A DNA stretch of 64,000 bases from Ecdyonurus torrentis (taxonomy: Eukaryota > Arthropoda > Insecta > Ephemeroptera > Heptageniidae), in the NCBI GenBank assembly GCA_949318235.1, contig OX439127.1, forward strand, positions 28,116,613 through 28,180,612, in the 5' to 3' direction. This document shows, one piece after another, positions 14,551-57,834 of this stretch. The position numbers and the translations under genes were made by a program. The number at the start of each line of letters is the position of its first letter. Within the stretch, counting starts at the first letter, position 1. The notes beneath the pieces are model-generated. The model did no database searches and had not been told where the DNA came from. It was given only the letters and a program-made list of their open reading frames with translations.

Positions 14551-15860
14551 AGCCAACTATTGGAAAGATCTAGACATTAGACATCTCTACTGTGGAATGT
14601 TAGGTCGAGTTGAAGTGCATGTCCATGCACTTTTTATGTTAATACCGATCAACAATGAAGAAATAGGTAAATTAATCTGAAATTCATTAACTAAATTTCT
14701 AAGTAATATTTTGATATGTTAAAATACAGTTATTGTTAGGGAAAGGTAAGTTAAAAATTGGTTTGAAAGTTTGCAAATCGTTTTTTGATGAAGAACTCCA
14801 TTCGCATATTGCTCCTGCGATTTTCGTGAGTTAAAAACTCAAAATTTATTGTTTAAAGATGGCTTTTAGTGATTTGACATTGTGCACTATACTATAACAT
14901 AGTGAAATTTCGTTTATTTTAAGCTATTATTTTATTTTGAAGGTGTACATTTGTTAGAAAAAAGTTTGATGAAATTTGGCGCCAATGGTTTTTTTTAAAG
15001 CGCGAAATGCAGCATTGATACATGCCTGAACATGTCTGAAAACGAGCAAGTGATCAAATAAGGCGGCAGCGTTTCTTCAGAAATTTAGAAGCCTAAGAAA
15101 CGTTTTAAATTATCGTACTATCATATCAAATAGTACGTATATATGCGTACAGTATACATACATGCATATGAATGTTTTGTACTAATAATATTATCTTTCA
15201 TTGCAATTTTCAGGAATTTCAACCCGTTGTCGAGCGCCAACGAAAGACGCCAAGGCGACATTTTGTATTCATGTATACTGGACCGGTAGCCGTTACATAA
15301 GCTATTTTTGCTCTAAACCTGCTCGAACGTTTTTTTTTAAATGTCTTTTTGCTTTTTGACTTGCAGATTAATGCAAATATAATAATTATGTATGAGTTTA
15401 ATTTTTTTGAATAAAAATATTTTGTGCTTTAAATGTGTACTGTATACATACATATGTTTGTACTGGTATGATATGCTGAGAACGCCAAATTTATGACTAT
15501 CATCATTGTACATACACTAACCCATCTTCCTGCGTAGAAATATAAGTGATGCATAACATGTTGTGTATGTATGCTGTACATAAATATATGTAATATAAAT
15601 TTACAAATTGCAAACTTTAGTTGAAAATGTATTGTTGGTAAAATGTGATATTATTATGTATCTATTTGTCATAGTATGTATGAATAAAGAACCTTATTTT
15701 TCTGAGACTCCAGAGTGTATTTATGCAAAAATATAAACAATATATGTATTAATAATTCTGTAGTTATTTCTTTCATCCTAGAAACATAAAACATACTTGC
15801 CATATTACAATAATGCTGTACTGTACTACAATGGTCGCTGTATTTTATTTGTTGCAGAAA

Positions 15861-46880
<31,020 letters not shown>

Positions 46881-47161
46881 AGTTCAAACCTTACTGAACA
46901 AGTTTTACAAGTGGTAATTTCACTCATTAAAACTATATCTGTCGGTTAATGGCAGCAGTTATTGTCATCATTTATACTGTATTAGTTTATCAGCTTATTT
47001 TTTTTTTATTTTTTTTTTATTATTATTATTTTTTTTTTTTTACCATTTACTGGTACTTTTTTAGAAATTGCCATTTTAAGGTTTGAATTTTCTAACTTAA
47101 TTTTAACACATTTTTCCACTTAAAATATTTTCTTTTGTATTTTCTAAATGCATACCATGGA

Positions 47162-47167
47162 AATAAA
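47162..47167 (+). terminator. ELYS polyadenylation signal
   Basis: AATAAA 282 bp after the stop codon, the first canonical signal downstream. Confidence 0.6.
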
Positions 47168-47227
47168 CAAGATACTTTTTAAAAATAACTGATTAGGGAT
47201 TAAAACCATTTTGGTTTGGATATATTA

Positions 47228-47455
47228 TCAAAGGAAACAATAGGGAAACCATCAAAAGCGCCTTTCCATGATGAAGTCCTTAGCTAAGTGAAGATTTTGA
47301 TGGCACAGTTAACACAAATATTTACATTGGTTAAGACGTAAATCAAAATGTAAATATTTGTATTGATAATGCCATCAAGATAACTACCCACCTACTGATT
47401 TCATTGTGGTAAGACGCTTATTGGTTTCTTTATTCTTTCCTTTGATGAGATGTTA
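47228..47455. mobile_element. foldback family F1, diverged copy
   Basis: Inverted arms AAAGGAAACAATAGGGAAACCA and mirror, with TTCCATGATGAAGTCC and AGATTTTGATGGCACAG. The central palindrome is AAATATTTACATTGG and its mirror. Confidence 0.6.
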
Positions 47456-47587
47456 TTTTAAGTTAACCAAAATTAACTGCTACAGTTAATTATGGTTATA
47501 TTTAAGGTAGGATTTCTTTCTAGTCTAGTATTTCAAGTAGGAAAAAAAATTGTATTTCAATGTTAGGGAGTATGCATATTGGCTATT

Positions 47588-47733
47588 AAAGAAACAACTG
47601 TTTTGAGGCCGACTTTAAGCAATTTCGGTCACATCTGCTTCCGTTTCGACTTACTAAGCATGCGCAGTACGTCGAAATGGAAGTGTATGTGAGCGAAATC
47701 GCTTATAGTCGGCCTCATAACAGTTGTTCCTTT
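47588..47733. mobile_element. MITE, 146 bp
   Basis: AAAGAAACAACTGTTTTGAG and mirror, continuing into GGCCGACT and AGTCGGCC. The centre contains GCATGCGCAGTACG. Confidence 0.8.
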
Positions 47734-48555
47734 ATTAGTAAATTCAATATTGCTATTTATTTTTATGGAAGCTTGCATGCATTCAAAATTATATTATACT
47801 TATGTGCATGCAAATGCAGAACAAACTGCCCAATTACTTATTACCATTTTTTTCACTTATAGTTAAGATATTTTTCTATTTTAAGTGCGTTTGATCTCTG
47901 TTTATAATTGGATTTTTTTTTTTTTTTTTTTTCTTAATTTGGATTAAACTGATAATTATCATATGTCTCTAGATGCTGAATAATTTTTCATCCCGTTTTT
48001 GTTAATATTATTAGTAAAATTAGTTATATGTAGGCATATACTTAATGCCAAGTTATATAAGAGGAGACTAACTGCTCTTAAATTATTTGAATGTTAAAAA
48101 AAAATATATATATTTAAGTTAAGCCCTGTTCATGTGTTGACCGATATGCTCCACGTGGACAGGCCAGGTTATTTATATCATAATTATCTAGTATATAAGG
48201 TGATTCATATTGCTTCCTCATATCTGACCCTTTTTTTTTTTTTCCATGCAGCTCTGAAAATAATAATAATTGAGTTTTATTACCAGGTCCTCTGACTTTT
48301 TTTTTTAAACAATAATCACTTGTCAGAGTGTTTAATAATTTCAGTTTTATACAGTACATATAATTATAAGTTTTCAATAGAATACTCTTTAAAATATTAA
48401 TTAAAACTTTACAAATTTTCACTGGATAGAAGGTACAGACATTTATCACAAACATTTGATCATATTTAAAGATTATTGAAACAGAATAAAGTAGAAATAT
48501 TATTTAAATTTAAATCATTTCAAATTTATTCCTATTATTTATGATAGAAATAGAA

Positions 48556-48722
48556 ACTTGCATGCCGTTTTTTTATGGTCTTATAAAATTCTTTAGGAAA
48601 AAGGAATAATATTGGTGTATTTAAAACTTCTTGCAAAATGCTCCTTCATATTTAAAATAATTTGTGAAATGAAATTTTTATTTGAAGCAAAGACGGTGGC
48701 CATTACGCCAAAAGACGGTTCG

Positions 48723-48777
<55 letters not shown>

Positions 48778-49127
48778 GGTTGAAATTGTTCTGACTAGTT
48801 TGCAGTTACTGGACAATTTTTCAAGCGGTCGAACTTTTTGAAAAATCTGTATTTTCTCCAATAGCTTTTTTTAAAAATTTGGTCATTGGAAAAAAAAAAC
48901 TGTCCAGTGGCTGCAAACTCGTCACAACGATTTCAACAATTAAAAAAACAAACAAAAGAATCGCAAACCTTCTTTCGACGTAATGGCCACCGTCTTTGCT
49001 TCAAATAAAATTTGAATTTCAAAAATTATTTTAGGAGCATTTTTCAAGAAGTTTTAGTATTAGTATTCATTTTCCCTAAAGAATTTTTTAAGACCATAAA
49101 AAAATGGCATGCAAGTTGTCTAGTGCA
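48556..49127. mobile_element. inverted-repeat MITE family F2, copy 2
   Basis: Same family as 38914-39480, with matching ends (ACTTGCATGCCGTTTTTTTA and mirror), matching GTGGCCATTACGCC blocks and a 48-T tract in one arm (48727-48774). Confidence 0.85.
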
Positions 49128-50130
49128 ATGTTTCTATAATGAAAAATAGTGATACTTCAGCCATTTATAGTATCATTTATTTTTACTATTTTTAAAGAAA
49201 AATAACAAGGGTAAAATTAATTATTAATATTTTTATTTGAAATTATTTCTTAAACAAAAATTTCTTTACAAAAATCACTTTAATAAGCCTTTTATAATAT
49301 TTTAGAACATTTAAAACAAAAAAAAAAAAGCTTAGATTCAAGGTCTCTTGGGGGGAGGGGGAAAAAAAAAAAAAAAACGGATACAAGGTAGCAATCTTGG
49401 ACACTTGCTAAGTCGCCCCTTGGGCAATTTTTTCATTTTTCGGATTGTTTATTAAAATAATATTTTGTATTTAAATGATTAATAAAATTAATAAAACAAT
49501 TAGTTTTTTTTAATTGTTCCCTCAAAAACCCTGCATCAAAATAATAAGTATCTCAAAAATATAAGATGCTGATTTTACAATGATTGCCTGTAGTTTAGAT
49601 TGATTTTTAAATTGATTGGGCCATGCTTCAACAATATTTACTAAGGACCTAGACTTTTCAAAAAAAAAAAAAAAAATTACAATTCATTATTTGTTGGGCT
49701 TAAAAAAATGATCGCGTACAATGTTAACTTTGCACTTTTTTTTTTCTGTTTATAGTATACCCACTGTGTCCCTGCCTTTGTCCTATGCATGTTCGTGGTC
49801 TTTCACATCCTAAATATTTTGAGATGGGATTTTTATTTTTATAGTAATGTGCGATTTAACATATTATCTTGGAGCTTCTATGACACTATGACTTCTATGA
49901 CACGCTGATTGTGTGAAGTTCAATAATTTAATATACAATGTAAATACTGCATGCTCTGTGTGAACATGTTATGATGTGTGATAATGTGTGTTATTACACA
50001 TACTGCACGTGGCGTTGCACTGATCGTCACTATCGTCGCCTATATGATGTTATTGTGAGTCTTTAATTAGCAAGTAAATCTGCATTATCAGTACTCCTGA
50101 TTAGGCTACTAGAGTGTAGTTTTACTATAT

Positions 50131-50560
50131 GTCTCTTTTACATGTCTTCCAATTGCCAATCCAATTAGTGCATATGGTATATATATAAAAACGATAATGT
50201 GATACTCGGACAAAACGAAACTAGATAAAAATACCAGCCTTCTGGACAGTGTCCGGGTTTCAATTTCCAGCTGGACATGCCATTGCTTGTCCAGCCTTTT
50301 TTATCTGGTCACAAAAACATGTCCAGCTTAAAGGGACTGGACAAGCAATGGCATGTCCTGCCATGGGGCCAGTCGAGCTGGAATTGAAATTCGGACACTG
50401 CGTCCAGAAGGCTGGTAATTTTGTGTCCTTGTACCTAAATATTTATGTCATAAGCTTTACATTGTTTAGTTCAGAAGTCCACTGAGATGGCGATATTGTT
50501 ACTGTGGACTACAAAAAGTGCCCAGAGTTGGAAGTTAAAAGACATATTATGTAATTGACA
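50131..50560. mobile_element. CAATGTC-family MITE with nested inverted repeat
   Basis: The left end TATGTCTCTTTTACATGTCT and right end GGAAGTTAAAAGACATA resemble the family at 14182 and 42368. A second inverted pair, 50232-50416, lies within it. No clean target duplication was found. Confidence 0.6.
50232..50416. mobile_element. nested inverted repeat, 185 bp
   Basis: ACCAGCCTTCTGGACAGTGT and mirror; the arms continue through TGGACATGCCATTGCTTGTC, so most of the element pairs with itself. Confidence 0.8.
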
Positions 50561-51017
50561 TGAGTGATATTTTTTGGTATTCAAATTCAACTCATTCAGC
50601 GCACAATGGCCCTCACATACCTTCTAACTCATCCCTATGCTAGCGCGTAGTCCAATAGAAACGACGATGCGACAATAGTAGTGATATCTGGAACTACAAA
50701 GCTTTGTAAAGCTTAGCATTGCAGTTCAGGTGTCGCGTACGTGCGATCATAGAGAATCTCTATGGTGCGATGACGCTATTTGTTACGAGGACTACAAAAA
50801 GTGCCCGGAGTTGGAAGAAATGTCGACTCCCTGTATAAATTTGTAGACAAGCATGATTCAAGCTTTTACACTCAAGCGCCGTGATATTGGCAGCCAAAAC
50901 TACTATTACTAATACTGCTTCACAAGGTTTGGGGTCTTGTTGTCAGCAGTTGTCAGTCACCTGAGCGCAAGAATTCCGAGTGCATATATGTTTAGCTCTG
51001 TTTACGTCACACACTAT

Positions 51018-52285
51018 ATCGTCAGTCGGATATGCAAAGCTCGGATTAGGAATTTGAGTGTTTCTGAAGTTTGAATCGTCATAATTCAAAAATAAAAAGT
51101 CACAAAAAATTGAAATTATTTATTCGTGCGGCTTATATATCTGACAATACATTATAATAATTTCATATTTTTATTTCAAATAGTTCGCTCACAATTCATC
51201 AATTAGTAAACTAAAACACCCTGTTTTTGCACTCTGTTCAAAAAGGTGAAATTAAAATTATTATTCCCTTGCAACAGTAAGCAATAAAAATTTCAAATTA
51301 ATATCATACAGTCAAGAAATGTTGCTTATTCTTAATGTGCAGTTGAAATATTTTTGCAAGCGACCCCTTTGCCAAAATTTGCAAAAAACGGATCTCGCGT
51401 TCTTTTAATGTTTAGAAGCTCAAAATTATTTTAGGGGCGCAATTTTGTATTCTTAAAAGATTTCTTTGCAATATACAAAGTTATTTTGAAATTAACTAAA
51501 ATTTATGAATTAATTAACTTATAGCCCCTGTATTTACGCAAAAAGCAGTACATAAAATGCCTGATGACCGCAACCAGCAGTACATTAAATTTTTAAAAAT
51601 TCATTTAATATCATAGAAATAAGATATTTACATTATTAGCAAAATACCATTTAAGATATTCAAAATTGCACCCCGAAAATAATTTTGAGCTTCAAAACAT
51701 TAAAAAAACGCGAGATCCGTTTTTTGCAAATTTTGGCAAAGGGGTCGCTTGCAAAAAAATTTCAACTGTATATTAAGAATAAGCAACATTTATTGACTCT
51801 ATGATGTTAATTTGAAATTTTTATTCCTAAATGTTGCATGGGAATAATAATTTTAGTTTCACTTTTTTGCACAGAGTGCTAAAACAGGGTGTTTTAGTTT
51901 ACTAATTGATGAATTGTGAGCGAAGTATTTGAAATAAAAATATAAAATTAATACAATATATTGTCAGATACAGGCTCGGACTGGCCATAAGAGCAAGTCC
52001 GCAATTGCGGACGTGGCCCCCCTTGTTTGGAGGCCCCTAAGGCCCAAAAAGGGGCGTAACTAGGGTGTTACGCCCCCTTTGTGGCCCCTAAAGAGAATGT
52101 TACACCCCTTTTGCGGACGAGGCCCCTTCATTGCCAGTCCGACCCTGGTCAGATATATAAGTCGCACGACAAAAATAATTTCAATTTTTTGTGACTTTTT
52201 ATTTTTGAACTGTGACGATTCAAACTTCAGAAACAATCAAATTCCTAATCCGAGCTTTGCATATCCGACTGACGATATCGTTTCT
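51018..52285. mobile_element. large inverted repeat with GGCAAAGGGGTCG core
   Basis: The left arm from TCGTCAGTCGGATATGCAAA is mirrored by the right arm ending TTTGCATATCCGACTGACGA. Each arm carries GGCAAAGGGGTCGCTTGCAA or its complement. The right arm is interrupted by the hAT MITE at 51971-52147. Confidence 0.85.
51971..52147. mobile_element. hAT-type MITE, 177 bp
   Basis: Ends CAGGCTCGGACTGGC and GCCAGTCCGACCCTG, with a perfect 8-bp target duplication GTCAGATA (51963-51970, 52148-52155). The uninterrupted left arm of the surrounding inverted repeat gives the empty site. Confidence 0.92.
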
Positions 52286-52724
52286 GACCTTTAGTCAACC
52301 TTATCATAACATTTCAAATAGCCCCCAAACGTATCACAGTGTTCCCTAGAGAGGGAAATTTAAAACAGTGTGTCTAAAAAATCAGCCCAGAGTGGCCCAG
52401 AGCCCAAGAGTCGGAAGACATGACATAATATGTAAGGGACATTAAATACATGTGAGGGACTTTGAGCCATGATATTATATCATGCTTTGAGCACAGTAAG
52501 CACAGTAGGTACTTTTATTTTCATTCAAAATATTCCGCGTGCGCATCAAGCTGTACGTTCGATAAAAAAGATGAAGAACGTGTTTTGGTTTGGAACATCA
52601 TCTGGTATCCTGCATGTCATTTACACTTGTGAAATAATCTAAAATAATTGCATTATTACTCAAATTATCTGAATTGCCTGTAAATGTTTGAAATAAGTGC
52701 GAACATTGACAACTTCTAATCAAA

Positions 52725-55700
52725 ATGAAAATAACTGTAACCACCCTCTCCGATGAGATATTCACCCTGGATGTGAGCGAAGATTTGGAGTTAGAAAATT
52801 TCAAAGCCTTCTGCGAGGTAGAATCGGGATGTCGAGCAAGGGATATGGTTGTGGTATTCAATGGGAGGCCAATGATGGATGAAAAAAAGTCTTTGAAAGA
52901 TTTCGGAATAAAGGATGGAGATATTGTAATAATGCAGCAAATGGTATCAGGTAATATTATAGGAACGCCATAGATGCATGCATCTCGGCATTTTTTTAAT
53001 TTTTCTTAACTATATTATATATGTATACATACATACATACATACATATATGAGCATCCAATGTTTGTTGTTGTTTTTTTGTTTGTTTTTTTGCATTCTTT
53101 GTAAATTATAATGTAATATGGTATATTCCGTCAATCGAGTGACTTTGGCCCGCTGGCGTGTGCCTTGGCCAAATTTTCAAAAATTAGTCACTCGATCCCT
53201 ATAACTAAAGCTCATACATATATGTAAATAGAAATGTGAAACAAAAACTAAAGGATAGTTCATAAACCAAGTTTTAAAGTAGTACCTGTTTCGCGTTTGT
53301 ATAATGAGCTTTACTTATTGGGGAGTAATTTTTTTCTTCTAACTTTATCAAAGAGCCAACCCAGCAAGCCGAAGTGACCCCGCAGCAGGCTAAAGTCACT
53401 CCACTTGACGATACACAGCATCTATCTATACTATGTATATACACATAACACACAAAATAAACAAATTATTTTTAATTGGCGGTATATGCAGCACTACGTA
53501 CCTACTGTGCATGCATGTGTGTGTATAGTATGTATGTGTAAATGTACAGTACCGTACTTATTGGTATGATACATACGGTACATTCCTTTGTGCACCAAAT
53601 GAGCTTGCATATAATTTATACTATCTATAAATATCTATATATATTTTTCTACAAACTGCAATGATTATACATATACATAAGCAGGTGGTACAGCTCTGGC
53701 CAAAAGTTCCCGAACGATTTGTTTAGGCAACCCGCAACCACACTATGTTATCGTTATAAGAAAATGCAGCAACCGCTGCTGCCCTGTTTGTGAACTTTTG
53801 GCCAGAAGTGTACATATACACACAGTATGCATGCATTGCAGTTTTACAATGCATACTGTGTGCATATGTACTACATATCTGCTTATATGTATAATCATTG
53901 TAGTTTGTAGAACATTTGTTGAAATATACTAAAAACAAACATGCAAGCTCATTTTGCTGCACAAAGGAATGTATTATACCAATAGGTTACATTACATACT
54001 GAATACACATATATCGATGTTGTTGCAAGCAATATGTGTAACTCGTTGTTAGTCACGCAAAGCAAAATGTGTATCTCGGTATTTGTCACACGTAGCAATA
54101 ACATATGTGAATCTCATAAAAAAATGTAAGCTATAAAAATGTAAATGTAAATAAAGCTAAGAAAATGTGTAAGTTGTTTCTGAACGCTATGTAGATGGCG
54201 CTCGACTTACACATATTGCTTTGCCTGACAAAAAACGAGTTACACATATTGCTACGAGTGACAAATAACGAGATAGACATTTTGCTTTGCGTGACAAAAA
54301 ACGAGTTATTGCTTGTAACAACATCGGTATGCATGCACACGCATCATATGCTTACTATGAGCAATGTATAATATTACTATACATGAAACTTGGACTGCAT
54401 TTTGCCATTTTATGTTGTACACTCTTTTCCATAACTCGTGTAACGGAGGCGACGGCTTGCCGTTATTTCCCTAATAAAGGTAGCGCAACGAAACTTGGTA
54501 CACTTAGAGGAAAAATAATGAGTATTCCGAGGATGTTTTTATTTTTACCCTTATTTTAATTTTAAGGGTCGAAAAAGTACCCTGAACCCAGAAGTCACTT
54601 TTTCAGGGTGGGAAAACCCATGTTAAAGTGAAAATAAAAAATAATAAAAATTAAAGTTTTCCAAAATTAACTAAATTTTAGTTATGGGGGTAAAAAAACA
54701 TAACAAAAACGATGGTAACAAGTTTAATTGCCCTCAACCTCTCCCTGACCCTTAAAAAGGGTTGTTTGCCCTTGAAAATATAATATTTTTAAAAAAATTG
54801 CATTTTAATAAAAAGGGTGTCGATTCCTAGGTAATCGACCACGCTTAGAACGCTTATGTCATCTAAATTTACCCACGACCCTTTCCTGGTCCTCCAAGGG
54901 TTGGCGCACAACCCTTTTCTGCAAAATATCAGTTTCAGACATACCAATGAAAACGGTGTCGTTTCCTAATAATTCGACCACGCTTAGAACGTTTATGCTA
55001 ATTAAATTTACCCACGACCCTTTCCTGGTCCTCCAAGGGTTGGAGAACGACCCTTTTCTGCAAAATGTCAGTTTCAGACATACCAATGAAAACGGTGTCG
55101 TTTCCTAGTAATTCGACCACGCTTAGAACGTTTATGCTAATTAAATTTACCCACGACCCTTTCCTGGTCCTCCAAGGGTTGGCGAACGACCCTTTTCTGC
55201 AAAATGTCAGTTTCAGACATACCAATGAAAACGGTGTCGTTTCCTAGTAATTCAACCACGCTTAGAACGTTTATGCTTAATTTATTTACCCACGACCCTT
55301 TCCTGGTCTTCCAAGGGTTGGAGAACAACCCTTTTCTGCAAAATGTCAGTTTCAGACATACCAATGAAAACAGTGTCGTTTCCTATTTACTCGACCACGC
55401 TTAGAACGTTTATGCTGATGAAATTGACCCAAAACCCTTTCCAGGACCCCTTAGGGTTGGAGAACGACCTTTTTGTTTGAATAATGTAATTTTAGGACAT
55501 AACGTTAAAAACGGTGATGAAAAATATGTAATTGACCCCGCCTAGAACGATTATTCTTACAAAACGGACTCAACATTTTTGCCAGACCAGAAGTCCTCCA
55601 AAGGTCGAAAACACCGTTTTCAACGTTACGTCTTAATCTGACTTTTTTCAGACAAAAAGGTCTTTCTCCAACCCTTGTAAGATCTGGCCTGGCAAGGCTT

Positions 55701-57008
55701 GGGTCTATTCAGTCAGCATAAACGTTCTAAGCAAGGATGATTAACTATGAATCGTCACTGTTTTAAACGTTATGTCTTAAACTTAAATTTTTTAGACAAA
55801 AATTTCGTTCTCCGACCCTTAGAGGGCCTGGAAAGGGTTTTGGGTAAATTTAATTAGCATAAACGTTCTAATCGTGGTTGCATTACTAGGAAACGACACC
55901 GTTTTTATTGGTATGTCTGAAACTGACATTTTGCAGAAAAGGGTCGTTCGCCAACCCTTGGAGGACCAGGAAAGGGTCGTGGGTAAATTTAATTAGCATA
56001 AACGTTCTAAGAGTGGTTGAATTACTAGGAAACGACACCGTTTTCATTGGTATGTCTGAAACCGACATTTTGCAGAAAAGGGTCGTTCGCCAACCCTTGG
56101 AGGACCAGGAAAGGGTCGTGGGTAAATAAATTAAGCATAAACGTTCTAAGCGTGGTTGAATTACTAGGAAACGACACCGTTTTCATTGGTATGTCTGAAA
56201 CCGACATTTTGCAGAAAAGGGTCGTTCGCCAACCCTTGGAGGACCAGGAAAGGGTCGTGGGTTAATTTTATCAGCATAAACGTTCTAAGCGTGGTCAAAT
56301 TACTACGAAACGACACCGTTTTCATTGGTATGTCTGAAACTGACATTTTACAGAAAAGGGTCGTTCGCCAACCCTTGGAGGACCAGGAAAGGGTCGTGGG
56401 TAAATTTAATTAGCATAAACGTTCTAAGCGTGGTCGAATTACTAGGAAACGACACCGTTTTCATTGATATGTCTGAAACTGACATTTTGCAGAAAAGGGT
56501 CGTTCTCCAACCCTTGGAGGACCAGGAAAGGGTCTTGGGTAAATTTAGATGTAATAAACGTTCTAAGCGTGGTCGATTACCAAGGAATCGATACTTTTTT
56601 TATTAAAATGCGATTTTTTTAAAAATAATATATTTTCAAGGGCAAACAACCCTTTTTAAGGGTCAGGGAGAGGTTGAGGGCAATTAAACTTGTTACCATC
56701 GTTTTTGTTATATTTTTTTACCCCCATAACTAAAATTTGGTTCATTTTGGAAAACTTTGATTTTTATTATTTTTTATTTTCACTTTAACATGGGTTTTCC
56801 CACCCTGAAAAAGTGACTTCTGGGTTCAGGGTACTTTTTCGACCCTTAAAATTAAAATAAGGGTAAAAATAAAAACATCCTCGGAATACTCATTATTTTT
56901 CCTCTAAGTGTACCAAGTTTCGTTGCGCTACCTTTATTAGGGAAATAACGGCAAGCCGTCGCCTCCGTTACACGAGTTATGGAAAAGAGTGTATACAGAC
57001 TCTGTTAC

Positions 57009-57047
<39 letters not shown>

Positions 57048-57785
57048 CTCATTTACTCTAAGGCAATATTAGAGTAAAATTTTATATGACATAATACAGT
57101 AAACTTTTGATTTAGTGGAGTCTCAAGAAAAGACCCCCCCCCCCCCCCAAAAAAAAAAAAAAAAAAGACTTCACTGAATCAAACTACTGCTATATTTGTT
57201 TTTATTTTGACGAGTTTTCTTAGAAAATCACGCTCTATAATAGCTGTTAACAATATCAAAATATAGGGTTCTTTAAGGTACTACTTTAGGGTAGGAGTGT
57301 ATTTTTATTATTATTATTCTGAACTAGGTTTAGGCTGCTGTACCTAAAAATGAAATAAAAAAAAATCTATCTTAAAAACTCTCGTCACAACAGAGCGTCA
57401 AAGTACCGCAAAATGCCCCGCCCCTATGCTAATAAGTCTATTTTTGAGCCCCGATTTTGCACCACTTTTAATTTTTTTCAGTGGTTAAAAAAAATACTAG
57501 CTTGTTCTTCGTGTTGACTTTTAATGAAAAATGATTTTTCAGATTTTTCTAGAAAGTACTTGCCGAGAAAAAAATTATTGCAAATTGACCCATGTTAATT
57601 GTATATGCAAATCTTCTATATTTTTTTTCTCCGTAAAAATTTCGTAAAAAGTGTTTAAATCTCAAATTCATTAAAAGTGTGTCTGTAGATCTTGCTAGTA
57701 TTTTTTATTGAGAAGTTCATCAATTCAATTTTGCACACGTTGAGCTTGAAGTTTTGTATCTTGTGCATGCTAAAGGGGGCGTAAC

Positions 57786-57834
<49 letters not shown>

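Larger units (their letters stand above)
50609..52472. mobile_element. nest of CAATGTC-family and foldback elements
   Basis: 50609-50830 is a reverse-complement relative of 14182-14389 (shared blocks CTATGCTAGCGCGTAGTCCA and TAGTAGTGATATCTGGAACT). The right end near 52400-52472 shows the family end twice. Between them sits a large inverted repeat (51018-52285) with an inserted hAT MITE. Confidence 0.65.
46881..52724. other. intergenic region between ELYS and DDI
   Basis: After the ELYS 3' UTR the region is a mosaic of inverted-repeat elements (listed separately), homopolymers and AT-rich sequence; no gene is recognised. The DDI promoter must lie in roughly the last 250 bp (after 52472), which contain a GC-richer patch (CGCGTGCGCATC near 52537) but no clear TATA box. 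Confidence 0.6.

Noticed and set aside
15813..15860. Upstream in-frame ATG before the ELYS start
   Set aside because: A pyrimidine-rich acceptor (TTTGTTGCAG) ends 3 nt before the chosen ATG, so the upstream codons are intronic.
54822..56580. CRISPR-like array
   Set aside because: The units are contiguous 139-bp tandem repeats without spacers in an animal genome.
54859..56606. Series of ~75-codon frames with repeated protein sequence on both strands
   Set aside because: They recur every 139 bp because of the tandem unit; starts and stops are set by the repeat and there is no sign of a gene.
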